This document shows positions 37,769 to 45,001 of a stretch of 64,000 nucleotides of DNA, in pieces; within the stretch, counting starts at the first letter, position 1, and each line of letters opens with the position of its first letter. Source of the DNA: Aureimonas psammosilenae (GTDB lineage Bacteria > Pseudomonadota > Alphaproteobacteria > Rhizobiales > Rhizobiaceae); contig NZ_WEZG01000013.1 in NCBI RefSeq assembly GCF_009176975.1, positions 78,579-142,578 on the forward strand. The letters run 5' to 3'. The position numbers and the translations under genes were made by a program. The notes beneath the pieces were generated by a model. It did no database searches. It saw nothing but the letters and a program-made list of their open reading frames with translations, and was not told the origin of the DNA.

Positions 37769-37992
37769 TGCGCCAGGGCCTCGCAGGCCTCCTTCGCCGT
37801 CAGGCCGAACTTCTCCTTAAGGTGCGGGATGATCGGCCGGGGATGGCGAAGGCGGGGAAGGCTCGCGAGATAGCGGGCCGCCTCCAGGACGTTCGGGTTA
37901 TCGCCGTGGTCACAGCCCGTCGTGCCTCCGATAGGCACCTCCGCCGTGGCAGAGCCGGGTTCAGCGCTCACGTCGATGGCGACGATCTTCAT
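37738..37992 (-). CDS. Hypothetical protein
   Basis: The 84-residue protein begins MKIVAIDVSAEPGSATAEVP and ends with a helix (KEKFGLTAKEACEALAQC). It is part of the coupled minus-strand early operon, with ATGA to the preceding gene. The function is unknown; the C-terminal helices may be an HTH. Confidence 0.55.
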   Translation of the reverse strand: MKIVAIDVSAEPGSATAEVPIGGTTGCDHGDNPNVLEAARYLASLPRLRHPRPIIPHLKEKFGLTAKEACEALAQCSLILARAH

Positions 37993-38108
37993 ATCCAGTC
38001 CTCCCGCAGTTCGGGGCTGATGGTCTCGGCGATCCACCGACCGAGCTTCATGATGGCGACCGAAACCGCGAGGCGGGGAATGACGGTGGCTTTGGCGAGG
38101 CGTTTCAT
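37989..38108 (-). CDS. Very small hypothetical protein
   Basis: The 39-residue ORF (MKRLAKATVIPRLAVSVAI...) is amphipathic. ATGA overlaps with both neighbours (37989-37992 and 38105-38108) are the evidence for a real gene. No function is known. Confidence 0.45.
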   Translation of the reverse strand: MKRLAKATVIPRLAVSVAIMKLGRWIAETISPELREDWI

Positions 38109-38299
38109 CGACCCCTCTCCAGCTCGCGATCGTCATCCTCTTCGCGATCGTCGGTCGTGCCGTGCGCCATGGACTTCGACCAGCCGAGCCAGGGTTCTGC
38201 CGATCCGTCGTCTTCGAGGTCGCAGTCACCGTCGATCACGTCGAGAAGCCCGATGAGCCGTTCGATCTCGGTGGCGATCACTTCGCGGGCGGGGCTCAC
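38105..38299 (-). CDS. Small acidic protein, LGW-AHGT-DDRE family
   Basis: The 64-residue protein starts at GTG 38299 and contains LGWSKSMAHGTTDDREED. A clearly related sequence, LGWSSTQAHGTADDRED, occurs in element 2 (41435-41851), so the family is shared by both elements. It is acidic and Rhizobiales-prophage-typical; the function is unknown. Confidence 0.6.
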   Translation of the reverse strand: MSPAREVIATEIERLIGLLDVIDGDCDLEDDGSAEPWLGWSKSMAHGTTDDREEDDDRELERGR

Positions 38300-38475
38300 T
38301 GGCTGGCCTCCTCCCCTTCAATCCGCTTAATCGCGGCGTCGATATGCTGGAGGTCAGATAGCGAGCACAGTTCGAGGTAGGCCCGCAGTGCCGCCATCTG
38401 TTCTTCGTTCTTGCCCTCGCGATTAGCTGCCTGAGCCAAGCGCAACTGCTTCAGCTTTTCAGCGCGCCGGGTCAT
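38296..38475 (-). CDS. Hypothetical helical protein
   Basis: The 59-residue protein (MTRRAEKLKQLRLAQAANRE...) is fully helical and charged. It overlaps its neighbours by 4 bases at each end. No family is recognised. Confidence 0.5.
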   Translation of the reverse strand: MTRRAEKLKQLRLAQAANREGKNEEQMAALRAYLELCSLSDLQHIDAAIKRIEGEEASQ

Positions 38476-38888
38476 AGTTCGAGATCCAGCGGACGGCGGT
38501 CATCGTTGAAGCGGCGGCAGAACCCCACGCAGAAGGTGTCGAAGGCTCGGCCCGACAGCAGAAAATCGGGCTCCTCATCCGGTCCCTCAGCAAGACCAAT
38601 GAAGCCGCCGTCCAGCCGTTCGGCATGGAAGACGATCGTCGGCCATTCGATCGAGAGGGCAAAGGCGTAATAGCCAGCCTTCCGGAACTTGTCGGCCCGC
38701 TGGCGGTCGCCAGTCAGTCGGTATGATCTAACCCTTGCGACCTCAGCCGCAGCGGTGGTATCCGTTCCTTCGTTCATATCTTTCGTGCCCCGATGGGTTG
38801 AACCATGGCTCGGAGAGGTTGCCGCCTCTGCCGGGCCTTTTGCTTTCTGGAATTCTCCAGCAGTTGCTGGGACTTTGCGGGTGCCCAT
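38472..38888 (-). CDS. Phage early-region hypothetical protein
   Basis: The 138-residue protein is supported from ATG 38888 by a TGATG overlap with the upstream excisionase-like gene; an internal start MNEGTDTT is possible. The C-terminal half (KAGYYAFALSIEWPTIVFHA, then DTFCVGFCRRFND) is the conserved-looking part. The function is unknown. Confidence 0.55.
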   Translation of the reverse strand: MGTRKVPATAGEFQKAKGPAEAATSPSHGSTHRGTKDMNEGTDTTAAAEVARVRSYRLTGDRQRADKFRKAGYYAFALSIEWPTIVFHAERLDGGFIGLAEGPDEEPDFLLSGRAFDTFCVGFCRRFNDDRRPLDLEL

Positions 38889-39094
38889 CAGGCCGCCTCG
38901 CCCACCCGAGCCTTAAGCCCGAGCTTCTCCGCCAGCGCCACGACCGGCACGACCATGCGCCGTCCGAGCTTGATGGTGGGGATGTCGCCGCGCTTGGCGG
39001 CCTCGTAAGCGCCCTGTCTCTTCAGCCCAAAGAACAGTGCTCCAGCATCGGGCACCGAAATCGTCGGTCGCGATAGCGCTTCATCAACCGTCAT
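38888..39094 (-). CDS. Excisionase-like DNA-binding protein
   Basis: The 68-residue protein has the helix pattern SVPDAGALFFGLKRQGAYEA, then AKRGDIPTIKLGRRMVVPV, which is the compact HTH of phage excisionases. It heads the minus-strand early operon and is divergent from the RHH-integrase pair, so it is a good candidate for the recombination directionality factor or early regulator of element 1. Confidence 0.7.
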   Translation of the reverse strand: MTVDEALSRPTISVPDAGALFFGLKRQGAYEAAKRGDIPTIKLGRRMVVPVVALAEKLGLKARVGEAA

Positions 39095-39109
39095 GTTAGC
39101 GTCCGTTTT

Positions 39110-39176
39110 GTGAGTTACGTGCTTACCTTATCAGGTCTTCACCGTTTGGCAACGGTTTTGTCAGCACGTTTGTCAC
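39110..39176. promoter_or_regulatory. Nested dyad in the excisionase/integrase divergent promoter
   Basis: An inner perfect repeat ACCGTT/AACGGT (39141-39156) is enclosed by ACGTGCT (39117-39123) and AGCACGT (39163-39169). A further outer GTGA (39110-39113) pairs with TCAC (39173-39176). The nesting between two divergent regulatory genes suggests paired operators. Confidence 0.5.
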
Positions 39177-39194
39177 GAAACGAAGGGGGCAAGA

Positions 39195-39722
39195 ATGGCG
39201 CGACCAAAGCTTGGGGATACTGAAACCCAACGATTGCAGCTCAAAATCACCGAGGAAGAGATCTCTGCAATTGATGATTGGCGGTTTTCTAACCGTGTGC
39301 CTTCGCGCTCTGAAGCGGTCCGCCGATTAGTTCAGATTGGCGCCCGAGCACACAAGCAGTTGGAGGGCATCGAGACGGCGACGAAGAAGGCACAGCGCCA
39401 AGCCTCCTCTTTTGCAGTCCGATGGCATGAACTAAGCGCAGCCAGCAGCGATACTACTGACCGCTTGAAATTTGCCAATGAAGTATTGCTACTTGCGGCA
39501 AACGAGTTTTTGAAAGCGAGTAGCGAGATAAGTGAGGCGTATATTGCAGTTCTTGACCTTCAACTAGAACTATCTCAATTTACAAATCGCGACGATGTCA
39601 CATCAGCGATTTCCAGTGCTGAAGCAATCCGCAATGATGCAATCGAGTATTCTAAGAAAGCGGCGGAGCAAGCTCAGAGCATTATTTCCGAGCGGAATGT
39701 GAAGAAAGAAAGCGAGCAATGA
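39195..39722 (+). CDS. RHH-type regulator with coiled-coil C-terminus
   Basis: The 175-residue protein begins with a CopG-like ribbon-helix-helix (LQLKITEEEISAIDDW, then VPSRSEAVRRLVQIG) and continues into a long coiled coil. Its base composition is visibly more AT-rich than the integrase after it. Its stop overlaps the integrase ATG, so the two are made together; it may regulate the divergent excisionase operon. Confidence 0.65.
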   Translation: MARPKLGDTETQRLQLKITEEEISAIDDWRFSNRVPSRSEAVRRLVQIGARAHKQLEGIETATKKAQRQASSFAVRWHELSAASSDTTDRLKFANEVLLLAANEFLKASSEISEAYIAVLDLQLELSQFTNRDDVTSAISSAEAIRNDAIEYSKKAAEQAQSIISERNVKKESEQ

Positions 39723-40870
39723 AGGGCCATATCCGCGAGCGCTCCCCGGGCAAATGGGCGATCATTCTCGACGTGCCGGACCCGGAGACGGGCAAGCGCC
39801 GCCGCAAATGGCATTCCTTCGCCGGCACGAAGCGGCAGGCCCAGGAGGAATGCGCGCGGCTCGTCACGGCTCTGAAGAGCGGTGGTTACATCGAACCGAC
39901 CAAAACGACGCTGGCGCAGTTCCTGGAGACTTGGCTGGAGCACGAGAAGTCCAGCGTGTCGCCGAAGACGCTCGAACGCTATGGCGAGTTGGCCCGGAAG
40001 AACATCGGCCCCCTCCTCGGCAGCGTGGCCCTGTCGAAGCTGAAGACGCAGGCGATCGATGCGGCATGGACGAAAGCGCTGAAGTCCGGCCGGCGGGACG
40101 GCAAGGGCGGGCTGGCACCGCGCACGGTCCATCACATGCGCCGCGTTCTCATCAAGGCGTTAAACCAGGCCGTCACCTGGGAAATCTTGCCGAAGAACCC
40201 TGCCGCAGCCTCGAAGCCGCCGAAGGTGGAGCGCAAGGCGATGTCGGCCTACGAGGCGGACACGACAGCCGATCTCTTGGACCACGTGCGCGAGTCCCGC
40301 ATCTTCGTGCCGGTCCTCCTCGCGGTCCTTTGCGGCCTTCGCCGCGGGGAGATCGTTGCGCTGCGCTGGAAGAACGTCGACCTGAAGAACAAGCGTCTGG
40401 CGGTCGTGGAGACGGCGGAGCAGATCAAAGGCGAGGTCCGAGCCAAGGAGACGAAAAGCGGCCTGTCGCGCGTCGTAGACCTCTCCACGACGGTTGTGGA
40501 CGAGCTGCGCCGGCATCGCGCCGCGCAAGCCGAGGAGCAGCTTCGACTCGGCATCCGACCGGACGAGAAGTCGTTCGTCGTCGCGCAGATTGACGGCCGG
40601 CCGATCCAGCCCCGATCCCTCACTCACGAATGGATCAGGATCATCGGTAAGACGCCGCTGGAGCGCATTCGCTTCCACGATCTGCGCCACAGCCATGCGA
40701 CGCAGATGCTCGCGGCCGGAGTTCATCCGAAGGTCGCGCAGGAGCGGCTTGGCCATTCGACGATCGCCATCACGCTCGACACCTACAGCCATGTGATGCC
40801 AGGCATGGGCGCGAATGCAGCGGAACAGGTTGACGCGGCGATCCGTCGAGCGGTAAAGCCGAAGGTGTAA
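39719..40870 (+). CDS. int: Site-specific tyrosine integrase of element 1
   Basis: The 383-residue protein has an arm-binding N-terminal strand region (KWAIILDVPDPETGKRRRKW), a core-binding helical domain, and the catalytic domain. The catalytic residues are seen in LCGLRRGEI (Arg), ETKSGLSR (Lys), HDLRHSHAT (His-Arg), GHS and the Tyr in LDTYSH. It lies 80 bases from the tRNA-Ser attachment site, next to the arm-type repeat, so it is almost surely the integrase that inserted element 1. Confidence 0.93.
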   Translation: MKGHIRERSPGKWAIILDVPDPETGKRRRKWHSFAGTKRQAQEECARLVTALKSGGYIEPTKTTLAQFLETWLEHEKSSVSPKTLERYGELARKNIGPLLGSVALSKLKTQAIDAAWTKALKSGRRDGKGGLAPRTVHHMRRVLIKALNQAVTWEILPKNPAAASKPPKVERKAMSAYEADTTADLLDHVRESRIFVPVLLAVLCGLRRGEIVALRWKNVDLKNKRLAVVETAEQIKGEVRAKETKSGLSRVVDLSTTVVDELRRHRAAQAEEQLRLGIRPDEKSFVVAQIDGRPIQPRSLTHEWIRIIGKTPLERIRFHDLRHSHATQMLAAGVHPKVAQERLGHSTIAITLDTYSHVMPGMGANAAEQVDAAIRRAVKPKV

Positions 40871-40878
40871 GACCGTTC

Positions 40879-40896
40879 GGTAGCAGAATGGTAGCA
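40879..40896 (+). repeat. Right arm-type repeat (GGTAGCA pair)
   Basis: These 18 bases are identical to 22357-22374 and again hold two GGTAGCA units at an 11-base period. They lie 8 bases after the integrase stop and 50 bases before the core repeat. Confidence 0.75.
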
Positions 40897-40945
40897 ACCG
40901 CCCTCTTCCGGGCTGAAGCGAACCGAAATTCTCTAGCGATTACAA

Positions 40946-40989
40946 GGCACGGATGGGTGGCCGAGCGGTTGAAGGCACCGGTCTTGAAA
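40946..40989 (+). repeat. attR core repeat of element 1
   Basis: The right copy of the 44-bp identity block. It includes 5 bases of tRNA leader and the 5' half of the intact tRNA-Ser. Confidence 0.9.
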
Positions 40990-41040
40990 ACCGGCGGGCG
41001 GGAGACCGTCTCGTGGGTTCGAATCCCACCCCATCCGCCA
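40951..41040 (+). tRNA. tRNA-Ser (anticodon TGA)
   Basis: The 90-base gene folds with acceptor GGATGGG/CCCATCC, discriminator G and encoded CCA, a long class II variable arm, anticodon stem CCGGT/ACCGG with loop CTTGAAA (anticodon TGA, reading UCA), and T loop GGTTCGAATCC. Its 5' half derives from element 1. It is the junction of the two integrated elements. Confidence 0.97.
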
Positions 41041-41098
41041 CCTATGGCTGTTACATCGCTGTAGATGCTGTCTTTTTCTGCAAGCGGCGACGTTCTGC

Positions 41099-41117
41099 GT
41101 ACAAATCAGAGTACAAA
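41099..41117 (+). repeat. Paired GTACAAA repeats beside tRNA-Ser
   Basis: GTACAAA occurs at 41099-41105 and 41111-41117, a 12-base period, about 60 bases 3' of the tRNA. Such pairs look like arm-binding sites of the integrase of element 2. Confidence 0.5.
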
Positions 41118-41150
41118 CAATCGGACGGTTGGATTGGATGTGTCCGGCAC

Positions 41151-41438
41151 TCATCGCCGGAACCCCGCCAGCACTTCCGACACCCTGCCCCCGCTGACGC
41201 CAACGTATGCGCCTATGCGCTCCATGGACCACGATGGATGCGCGAGCGCCGTATCGCGGATGCGGTCCTCTATCGCGGGCGTCATGGGCATAGACCGGGC
41301 GGGAGCACGACGAACAGCCGGCCGGCGCTTGGTTTCGTCTGCGAGGCTGCGCAGCTTGCCGGCTTCGGCCGTCATGCCCTTCGCCTCGATGTCGGATGCT
41401 AAGACGTGCAAAGCGCTGCGAATCTCGGGGAGCCTCAT
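41151..41438 (-). CDS. Small HTH-like protein
   Basis: The 95-residue protein begins MRLPEIRSALHVLASDIEAK and ends with a helix-turn-helix-like segment (HPSWSMERIGAYVGVSGGRV). ATG 41438 overlaps the upstream stop by ATGA. It is the last gene of the minus-strand operon near the tRNA. Confidence 0.55.
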   Translation of the reverse strand: MRLPEIRSALHVLASDIEAKGMTAEAGKLRSLADETKRRPAVRRAPARSMPMTPAIEDRIRDTALAHPSWSMERIGAYVGVSGGRVSEVLAGFRR

Positions 41439-41851
41439 AGCTGCGGCTCCTGTTCGTTGTCCTCGTCCTCGTCCCATGCGCCGCCCGCCATGCGGCTCGG
41501 CAAGGTTTGGTCGTGGGTTTCAGTCCAGCCAAGGATAGGCTCGCGATCCTCGTCTAGTTCGCGCCCGTCGCCCGCATCGTCCTCGCGGTCGTCAGCGGTG
41601 CCGTGCGCTTGCGTCGAAGACCAACCAAGCTCCGGCTCAAGGTCGGGATCATCGTCCAGCGCGTCGATGAGGTTCAAGAGCCGGTCTATCTCGTCAGCGA
41701 GCGCGTGACGGATCGATGCGCGGATGCGTGGATCGGTGAAAGATGCAGTGGCAAAGTTTGCCGTTGCATTGCACTCTTCGCCAAGTTGGTGACGAGTAGG
41801 TTTCAAACGGCAAAGTTTGCCACTTGCTCCGAAGCGGATATGCACGCTCAT
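41435..41851 (-). CDS. LGW-AHGT-DDRE family protein
   Basis: The 138-residue protein starts at ATG 41851 and holds LGWSSTQAHGTADDRED and a second LGWTETHDQ unit near its end. It is related to the 64-residue protein at 38105-38299 in element 1. ATGA overlaps connect it both ways. The function is unknown. Confidence 0.6.
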   Translation of the reverse strand: MSVHIRFGASGKLCRLKPTRHQLGEECNATANFATASFTDPRIRASIRHALADEIDRLLNLIDALDDDPDLEPELGWSSTQAHGTADDREDDAGDGRELDEDREPILGWTETHDQTLPSRMAGGAWDEDEDNEQEPQL

Positions 41852-42033
41852 GGCTCGCGCCTCCGCTTCTCCAGCGGCTTCGCTCCGACTTCCGGCACAA
41901 GCCAGTGAGCGAAGGTGTCGAGCCAGCGCGCAAAGGCATCCAGCGTGTCGGCGATCATGCCAACCAGTATCGCCACGAGCAGCGCGGTCACGCCAAGGAT
42001 GCCGCGCAGGATGAGGGGAACGGCGGGGATCAT
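41848..42033 (-). CDS. Small single-pass membrane protein
   Basis: The 61-residue protein has one hydrophobic segment (about residues 4-27, LILRGILGVTALLVAILVGM) and a basic tail KPLEKRRREP. It is coupled by ATGA on both sides. It could be a small regulator or a holin-like protein, but no family is recognised. Confidence 0.55.
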   Translation of the reverse strand: MIPAVPLILRGILGVTALLVAILVGMIADTLDAFARWLDTFAHWLVPEVGAKPLEKRRREP

Positions 42034-42344
42034 GCGCGCCCTCCCTGGTACGCGCCGCCGGCCGCATGAAGGGCAAGGCGACGGTCAAAGACCATAGCGG
42101 CCACCTTCTCAAGGTAAGCCTGTTCCTCCTCCGGCAGGCCGTGCCAGTCGTCCAGCAGATCAGGCAGACCATCGGCAAAGGTCGCGTCGAAAACGGGACG
42201 GATGGACGGCGGCAGGACCGCGCCGAAGATCAGCACCGCGAGGTCGGCAAGGTCCCGGCCATAGTCGGCAGAGGCCTTAACGGAGGCGAGGACGCGGGCG
42301 CGGTCGGCAGGCGTCACCATGTCGGCAATCGGGGTCGGGATCAT
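42030..42344 (-). CDS. Hypothetical protein
   Basis: The 104-residue protein begins MIPTPIADMVTPADRARVLA and is helical throughout. The ATG at 42344 overlaps the preceding stop; a longer frame from 42416 lies inside the upstream gene. The function is unknown. Confidence 0.55.
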   Translation of the reverse strand: MIPTPIADMVTPADRARVLASVKASADYGRDLADLAVLIFGAVLPPSIRPVFDATFADGLPDLLDDWHGLPEEEQAYLEKVAAMVFDRRLALHAAGGAYQGGRA

Positions 42345-43471
42345 TATGCGCCCTCCCCCTCTAGGAAGGCGAGCGCCGCTTTCACTAGCTCCTCGTCCGT
42401 CGTGTCTCCGATGCAATCGCTGGCGATCACTTGGCGCAATGCTTCAGCCGCGCCCCGAGCGGAATGGATGGCAACTGCCCCGGAGGCGAGTTCATCGCGC
42501 AACGCAACTCCCGGTTCCGGTTCTTCGCTATCGATTTCATCCGGGCTGTCAGGGCGCTTGTTGAACGCTTCCACGTCTGCGCGGTAGCGCACTATCCGTT
42601 CAAGGAAGGGGTCAGTAGGACGCGGCAGGGATGCAGCCGGCTGGGGTGCCCCTTCGAGGAAGGCGAGCGCAACGTCTCGAAGCTTGTCGCTCACGGCGTG
42701 GGTCGTGTCTTCCTCAAGCGCACAGCGTAGCGCAGCGGCGGCTCCTGCCAGCGTGGTCGGGCTCGGGAGGTTGATCGTGCCATCCGCCACACCCTCCTCA
42801 AACGCGCCCCATGTCGCATCGCGCATGGCGTTCGCTTCTTCGTCCGTCTTGCCGGTCGGGGTGTTGAAGATGGCGAGTTGCGAGCGATAGCACTGGACAA
42901 TCGCCAACAGCGGATCGGGCTGGAAGCCGACACCTTGCCGCCCCCGGAAGAACGGCAGGACCGTGCGCTCTAGGAAGCCGTCGCGCAGCCAGTCGTTACC
43001 CTTGGCGTCTTCATCGGCCATAAGCTGCAAGGCGGCTTCGACACCGGCCATTGTCGTGGCGGCCGGCGGATCGTCTCTTAGCCTCTCGAAGCTGGGATGC
43101 GGCTTCCTGCACGCGATGTTGAACTCATCGTCGGTCATCCGATCTATCGTCGCTTCATAGGCGCGAAGTTCGGCGATCAGATCAAAGAGCGGATCTGCCG
43201 GGGTGACGAACGATTTGAGGAACGAGCGCGCTAGATCGGTTTTGGCGAAGTAGTCCTCCACTTGGCCCACCTCGTCCAGAAGGTAGGAAGCCTTGTGCAT
43301 GGCATCTGTCGTGGTGGTGACCGGCGCGGCCAAGAGCGAGACCAACGCGGCGCGCTCGCTTGCGCCAGCACGGTCGGTGGCCGAGGTATCGGCGGGCTTT
43401 GCATTGATGATCGCGGTATAGGCGACGTAGCTGGCGCGGTGAGCCTGAATGGCGGAAAGAACGGCGCTCAC
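42344..43471 (-). CDS. Hypothetical protein with internal repeats
   Basis: The 375-residue protein seems built of about four related helical units, each opening with a D-P-x-x-x-I-x-x-Y/L-R pattern (DPLFDLIAELRAYEA, DPLLAIVQCYRSQLA, DPFLERIVRYRADVE) and closing with A-L-A-F-L-E-G or similar. Helical repeat proteins often bind other proteins or nucleic acid. No family name can be given. ATGA links it to the upstream gene. Confidence 0.6.
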   Translation of the reverse strand: MSAVLSAIQAHRASYVAYTAIINAKPADTSATDRAGASERAALVSLLAAPVTTTTDAMHKASYLLDEVGQVEDYFAKTDLARSFLKSFVTPADPLFDLIAELRAYEATIDRMTDDEFNIACRKPHPSFERLRDDPPAATTMAGVEAALQLMADEDAKGNDWLRDGFLERTVLPFFRGRQGVGFQPDPLLAIVQCYRSQLAIFNTPTGKTDEEANAMRDATWGAFEEGVADGTINLPSPTTLAGAAAALRCALEEDTTHAVSDKLRDVALAFLEGAPQPAASLPRPTDPFLERIVRYRADVEAFNKRPDSPDEIDSEEPEPGVALRDELASGAVAIHSARGAAEALRQVIASDCIGDTTDEELVKAALAFLEGEGA

Positions 43472-43989
43472 GACAGCGCCTCCTCAGCGACGCGCTGGGA
43501 CCAATGGTCGGCGATGTAGAGGATGGAGAAGAACTCGTCGCCGTTCCGCTCGGCAATCTCGTAGATTTTCTCGCCTTTGTCGTTCGTGGCGCGGCGCATG
43601 TTGTCGAGCATGAACCAATGCAGGTTCGCGACGACCTTCGACAGGTTGGCGAACGCGCCATCCATGTCGGGCTTGTCCTTCATAGCGGCAGGCGTCGCGG
43701 TATCGATAGCCGCGCTGCCGGCCTCGGGTGCCGCGTCAGAAGCCGCATCGTGCAGCGCCCTATGGAAGGAAGCGAGGCGCGAGCCGATGCCGAGCAATTC
43801 GCCCGACAGGTGGGCGAGCGAGTTGCGCAGGTCCGCCTTCATGTCGCCGGTGCCCGTCAGGCCGTTGTTCAGGATGAGCGCGAGGTCTTTGACCTTCAGA
43901 AGGTCCTCCTCGGCATCAAAGATGAGATCGCGAGCGGTCTGAGCAGTAGGCAAGCCTTCGGCGGCGGCCTGAAGTTTCGGCTTCGGCAT
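43468..43989 (-). CDS. Hypothetical helical protein
   Basis: The 173-residue protein (MPKPKLQAAAEGLPTAQTAR...) is helical with a segment LVKVKD-like in the first third and HWFMLDNMRRATNDKGEK near the end. It resembles small Rhizobiales phage proteins of unknown function. It is coupled to the 375-residue gene. Confidence 0.55.
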   Translation of the reverse strand: MPKPKLQAAAEGLPTAQTARDLIFDAEEDLLKVKDLALILNNGLTGTGDMKADLRNSLAHLSGELLGIGSRLASFHRALHDAASDAAPEAGSAAIDTATPAAMKDKPDMDGAFANLSKVVANLHWFMLDNMRRATNDKGEKIYEIAERNGDEFFSILYIADHWSQRVAEEALS

Positions 43990-44065
43990 GGGATGTCTCC
44001 GGGTTGTCAGGAATGGGTTGGGCTATCGAGATCGCGCAGAACTTCGCGCGATGTTGCTAGTCGTC

Positions 44066-44200
44066 TTAGCGGCCGGCGGTGAGCGTCACGGCACTGTCGA
44101 GGCGGGCGGTGCGGACGGCATCAGAGCCGAGCGCGGACACGCCGTAGAAGCTTGCGAGGAAGAGGCCGATGGAGGCCAAGGCGGCAAGGTCGCGGATCAT
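44066..44200 (-). CDS. Very small membrane protein
   Basis: The 44-residue ORF has one hydrophobic stretch (LAALASIGLFLASFYGVSAL). GGAGA lies about 6 bases before the ATG. It sits in the operon between larger genes. The function is unknown. Confidence 0.45.
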   Translation of the reverse strand: MIRDLAALASIGLFLASFYGVSALGSDAVRTARLDSAVTLTAGR

Positions 44201-44225
44201 GGACGTATCTCCTTCGGGTTCGATG

Positions 44226-44651
44226 TCAGGCAGCGTAGGCCGCGCGGATCTGCGCCTCGGCTCGGGCGGCGCTCATGTGCGCCGGCAGGTACTTCACCGC
44301 GTCCAAGGCGATCTGCATGGGCGTCAGCGGGCGAAGCTCGACAGGCTTGCGGGGACGAGCGGCGCGGCGCTTGCTATCGGCGTCCACCTGCGCAGCACGG
44401 GCATTGATCCACGCTATGCGCAGGACACGAGCGAACAGGCGACGGTCGAAGCGGGCATAACCGCATTCGGCGGCAACGACACGGTAGCGAGCCCAAGCGG
44501 CAACCATGATGCCGGCACGGTTGGCGACGAGCCGAGCGGCGAACCAACGGTCCCGCAGGATCGCGGCGAAGGTCTTGCGGCAGAACGCGCCGTTATGGGT
44601 GCGGCGGTATTCGGCCCAGGCGGATTTTATGATGGTGGATCGGTTAAGCAT
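44226..44651 (-). CDS. Phage early-region hypothetical protein
   Basis: The protein from ATG 44651 (MLNRSTIIKSAWAEYRRTHN) has 141 residues, is Arg/Ala-rich, and holds a repeated pattern of Trp-x-x-A-R (FAAILRDRWFAARLV, WARYRVVAAE). An ATG at 44663 would add four residues. It heads the minus-strand operon and is divergent from the XRE gene. Confidence 0.55.
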   Translation of the reverse strand: MLNRSTIIKSAWAEYRRTHNGAFCRKTFAAILRDRWFAARLVANRAGIMVAAWARYRVVAAECGYARFDRRLFARVLRIAWINARAAQVDADSKRRAARPRKPVELRPLTPMQIALDAVKYLPAHMSAARAEAQIRAAYAA

Positions 44652-44680
44652 GGTGCCATCCATTGCTATTCGCTCTGTTA

Positions 44681-44728
44681 TTAGCTATTTAGCTCATTAT
44701 AGAGCGCTAATCAATAGCGTTTAGCTAA
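44681..44728. promoter_or_regulatory. Cluster of TTAGCT-type sites in a divergent promoter
   Basis: TTAGCT occurs at 44681-44686, 44689-44694 and in the palindrome TTAGCTAA at 44721-44728, with an inverted CGCTAA in between. The region is AT-rich against its surroundings and lies between the minus-strand operon and the XRE-MarR genes. It is a likely operator cluster for one of them. Confidence 0.45.
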
Positions 44729-44731
44729 AAT

Positions 44732-45001
44732 GTGAGCGAAAAAGCTAACGTGACCACAGCGCAGCAAATTCGGGCGGGCCGTGCATTGGTGAACATGGGT
44801 CAGAAAGACCTTGCCGATGCAGCGGACATAGCCGTGGCTACTCTTCGCAGAATGGAAAGCGATGATGTCGGGCCGGAGCGTTCATCCTTCGCGGCGGTAG
44901 AGAAAGTTCGCGAAGTTCTCGTGCGGGCCGGCGTCATCTTCCTAGACGACGGTTCCAATGTTGAAGGCGGGGCTGGCGTCAGGCTGCGGAAGGGCGAATG
45001 A
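44732..45001 (+). CDS. XRE-family HTH regulator
   Basis: The 89-residue protein has a Cro/CI-type HTH (IRAGRALVNMGQKDLADAAD, then IAVATLRRMES) and the ending GVIFLDDG...GVRLRKG typical of a Rhizobiales prophage repressor-like family. The start is GTG 44732; GTG 44750 is possible. It overlaps the MarR gene by ATGA, so the two are coupled. It is the best candidate for a lysogeny-type switch of element 2. Confidence 0.75.
   Translation: MSEKANVTTAQQIRAGRALVNMGQKDLADAADIAVATLRRMESDDVGPERSSFAAVEKVREVLVRAGVIFLDDGSNVEGGAGVRLRKGE

Larger units (their letters stand above)
22193..40989. mobile_element. Integrated element 1 at tRNA-Ser (defective prophage/genomic island)
   Basis: The element is bounded by a perfect 44-bp direct repeat (22193-22236 and 40946-40989). 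A tyrosine integrase lies next to the right end and points at the tRNA. Inside are tail-fibre genes, HTH/excisionase-like genes, a replication-initiator-like gene and cargo. No portal, major capsid or large terminase is visible, so it cannot be a complete phage. The identity block is the 5' half of the tRNA, so after insertion the intact tRNA takes its promoter and 5' half from the element. Confidence 0.85.
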
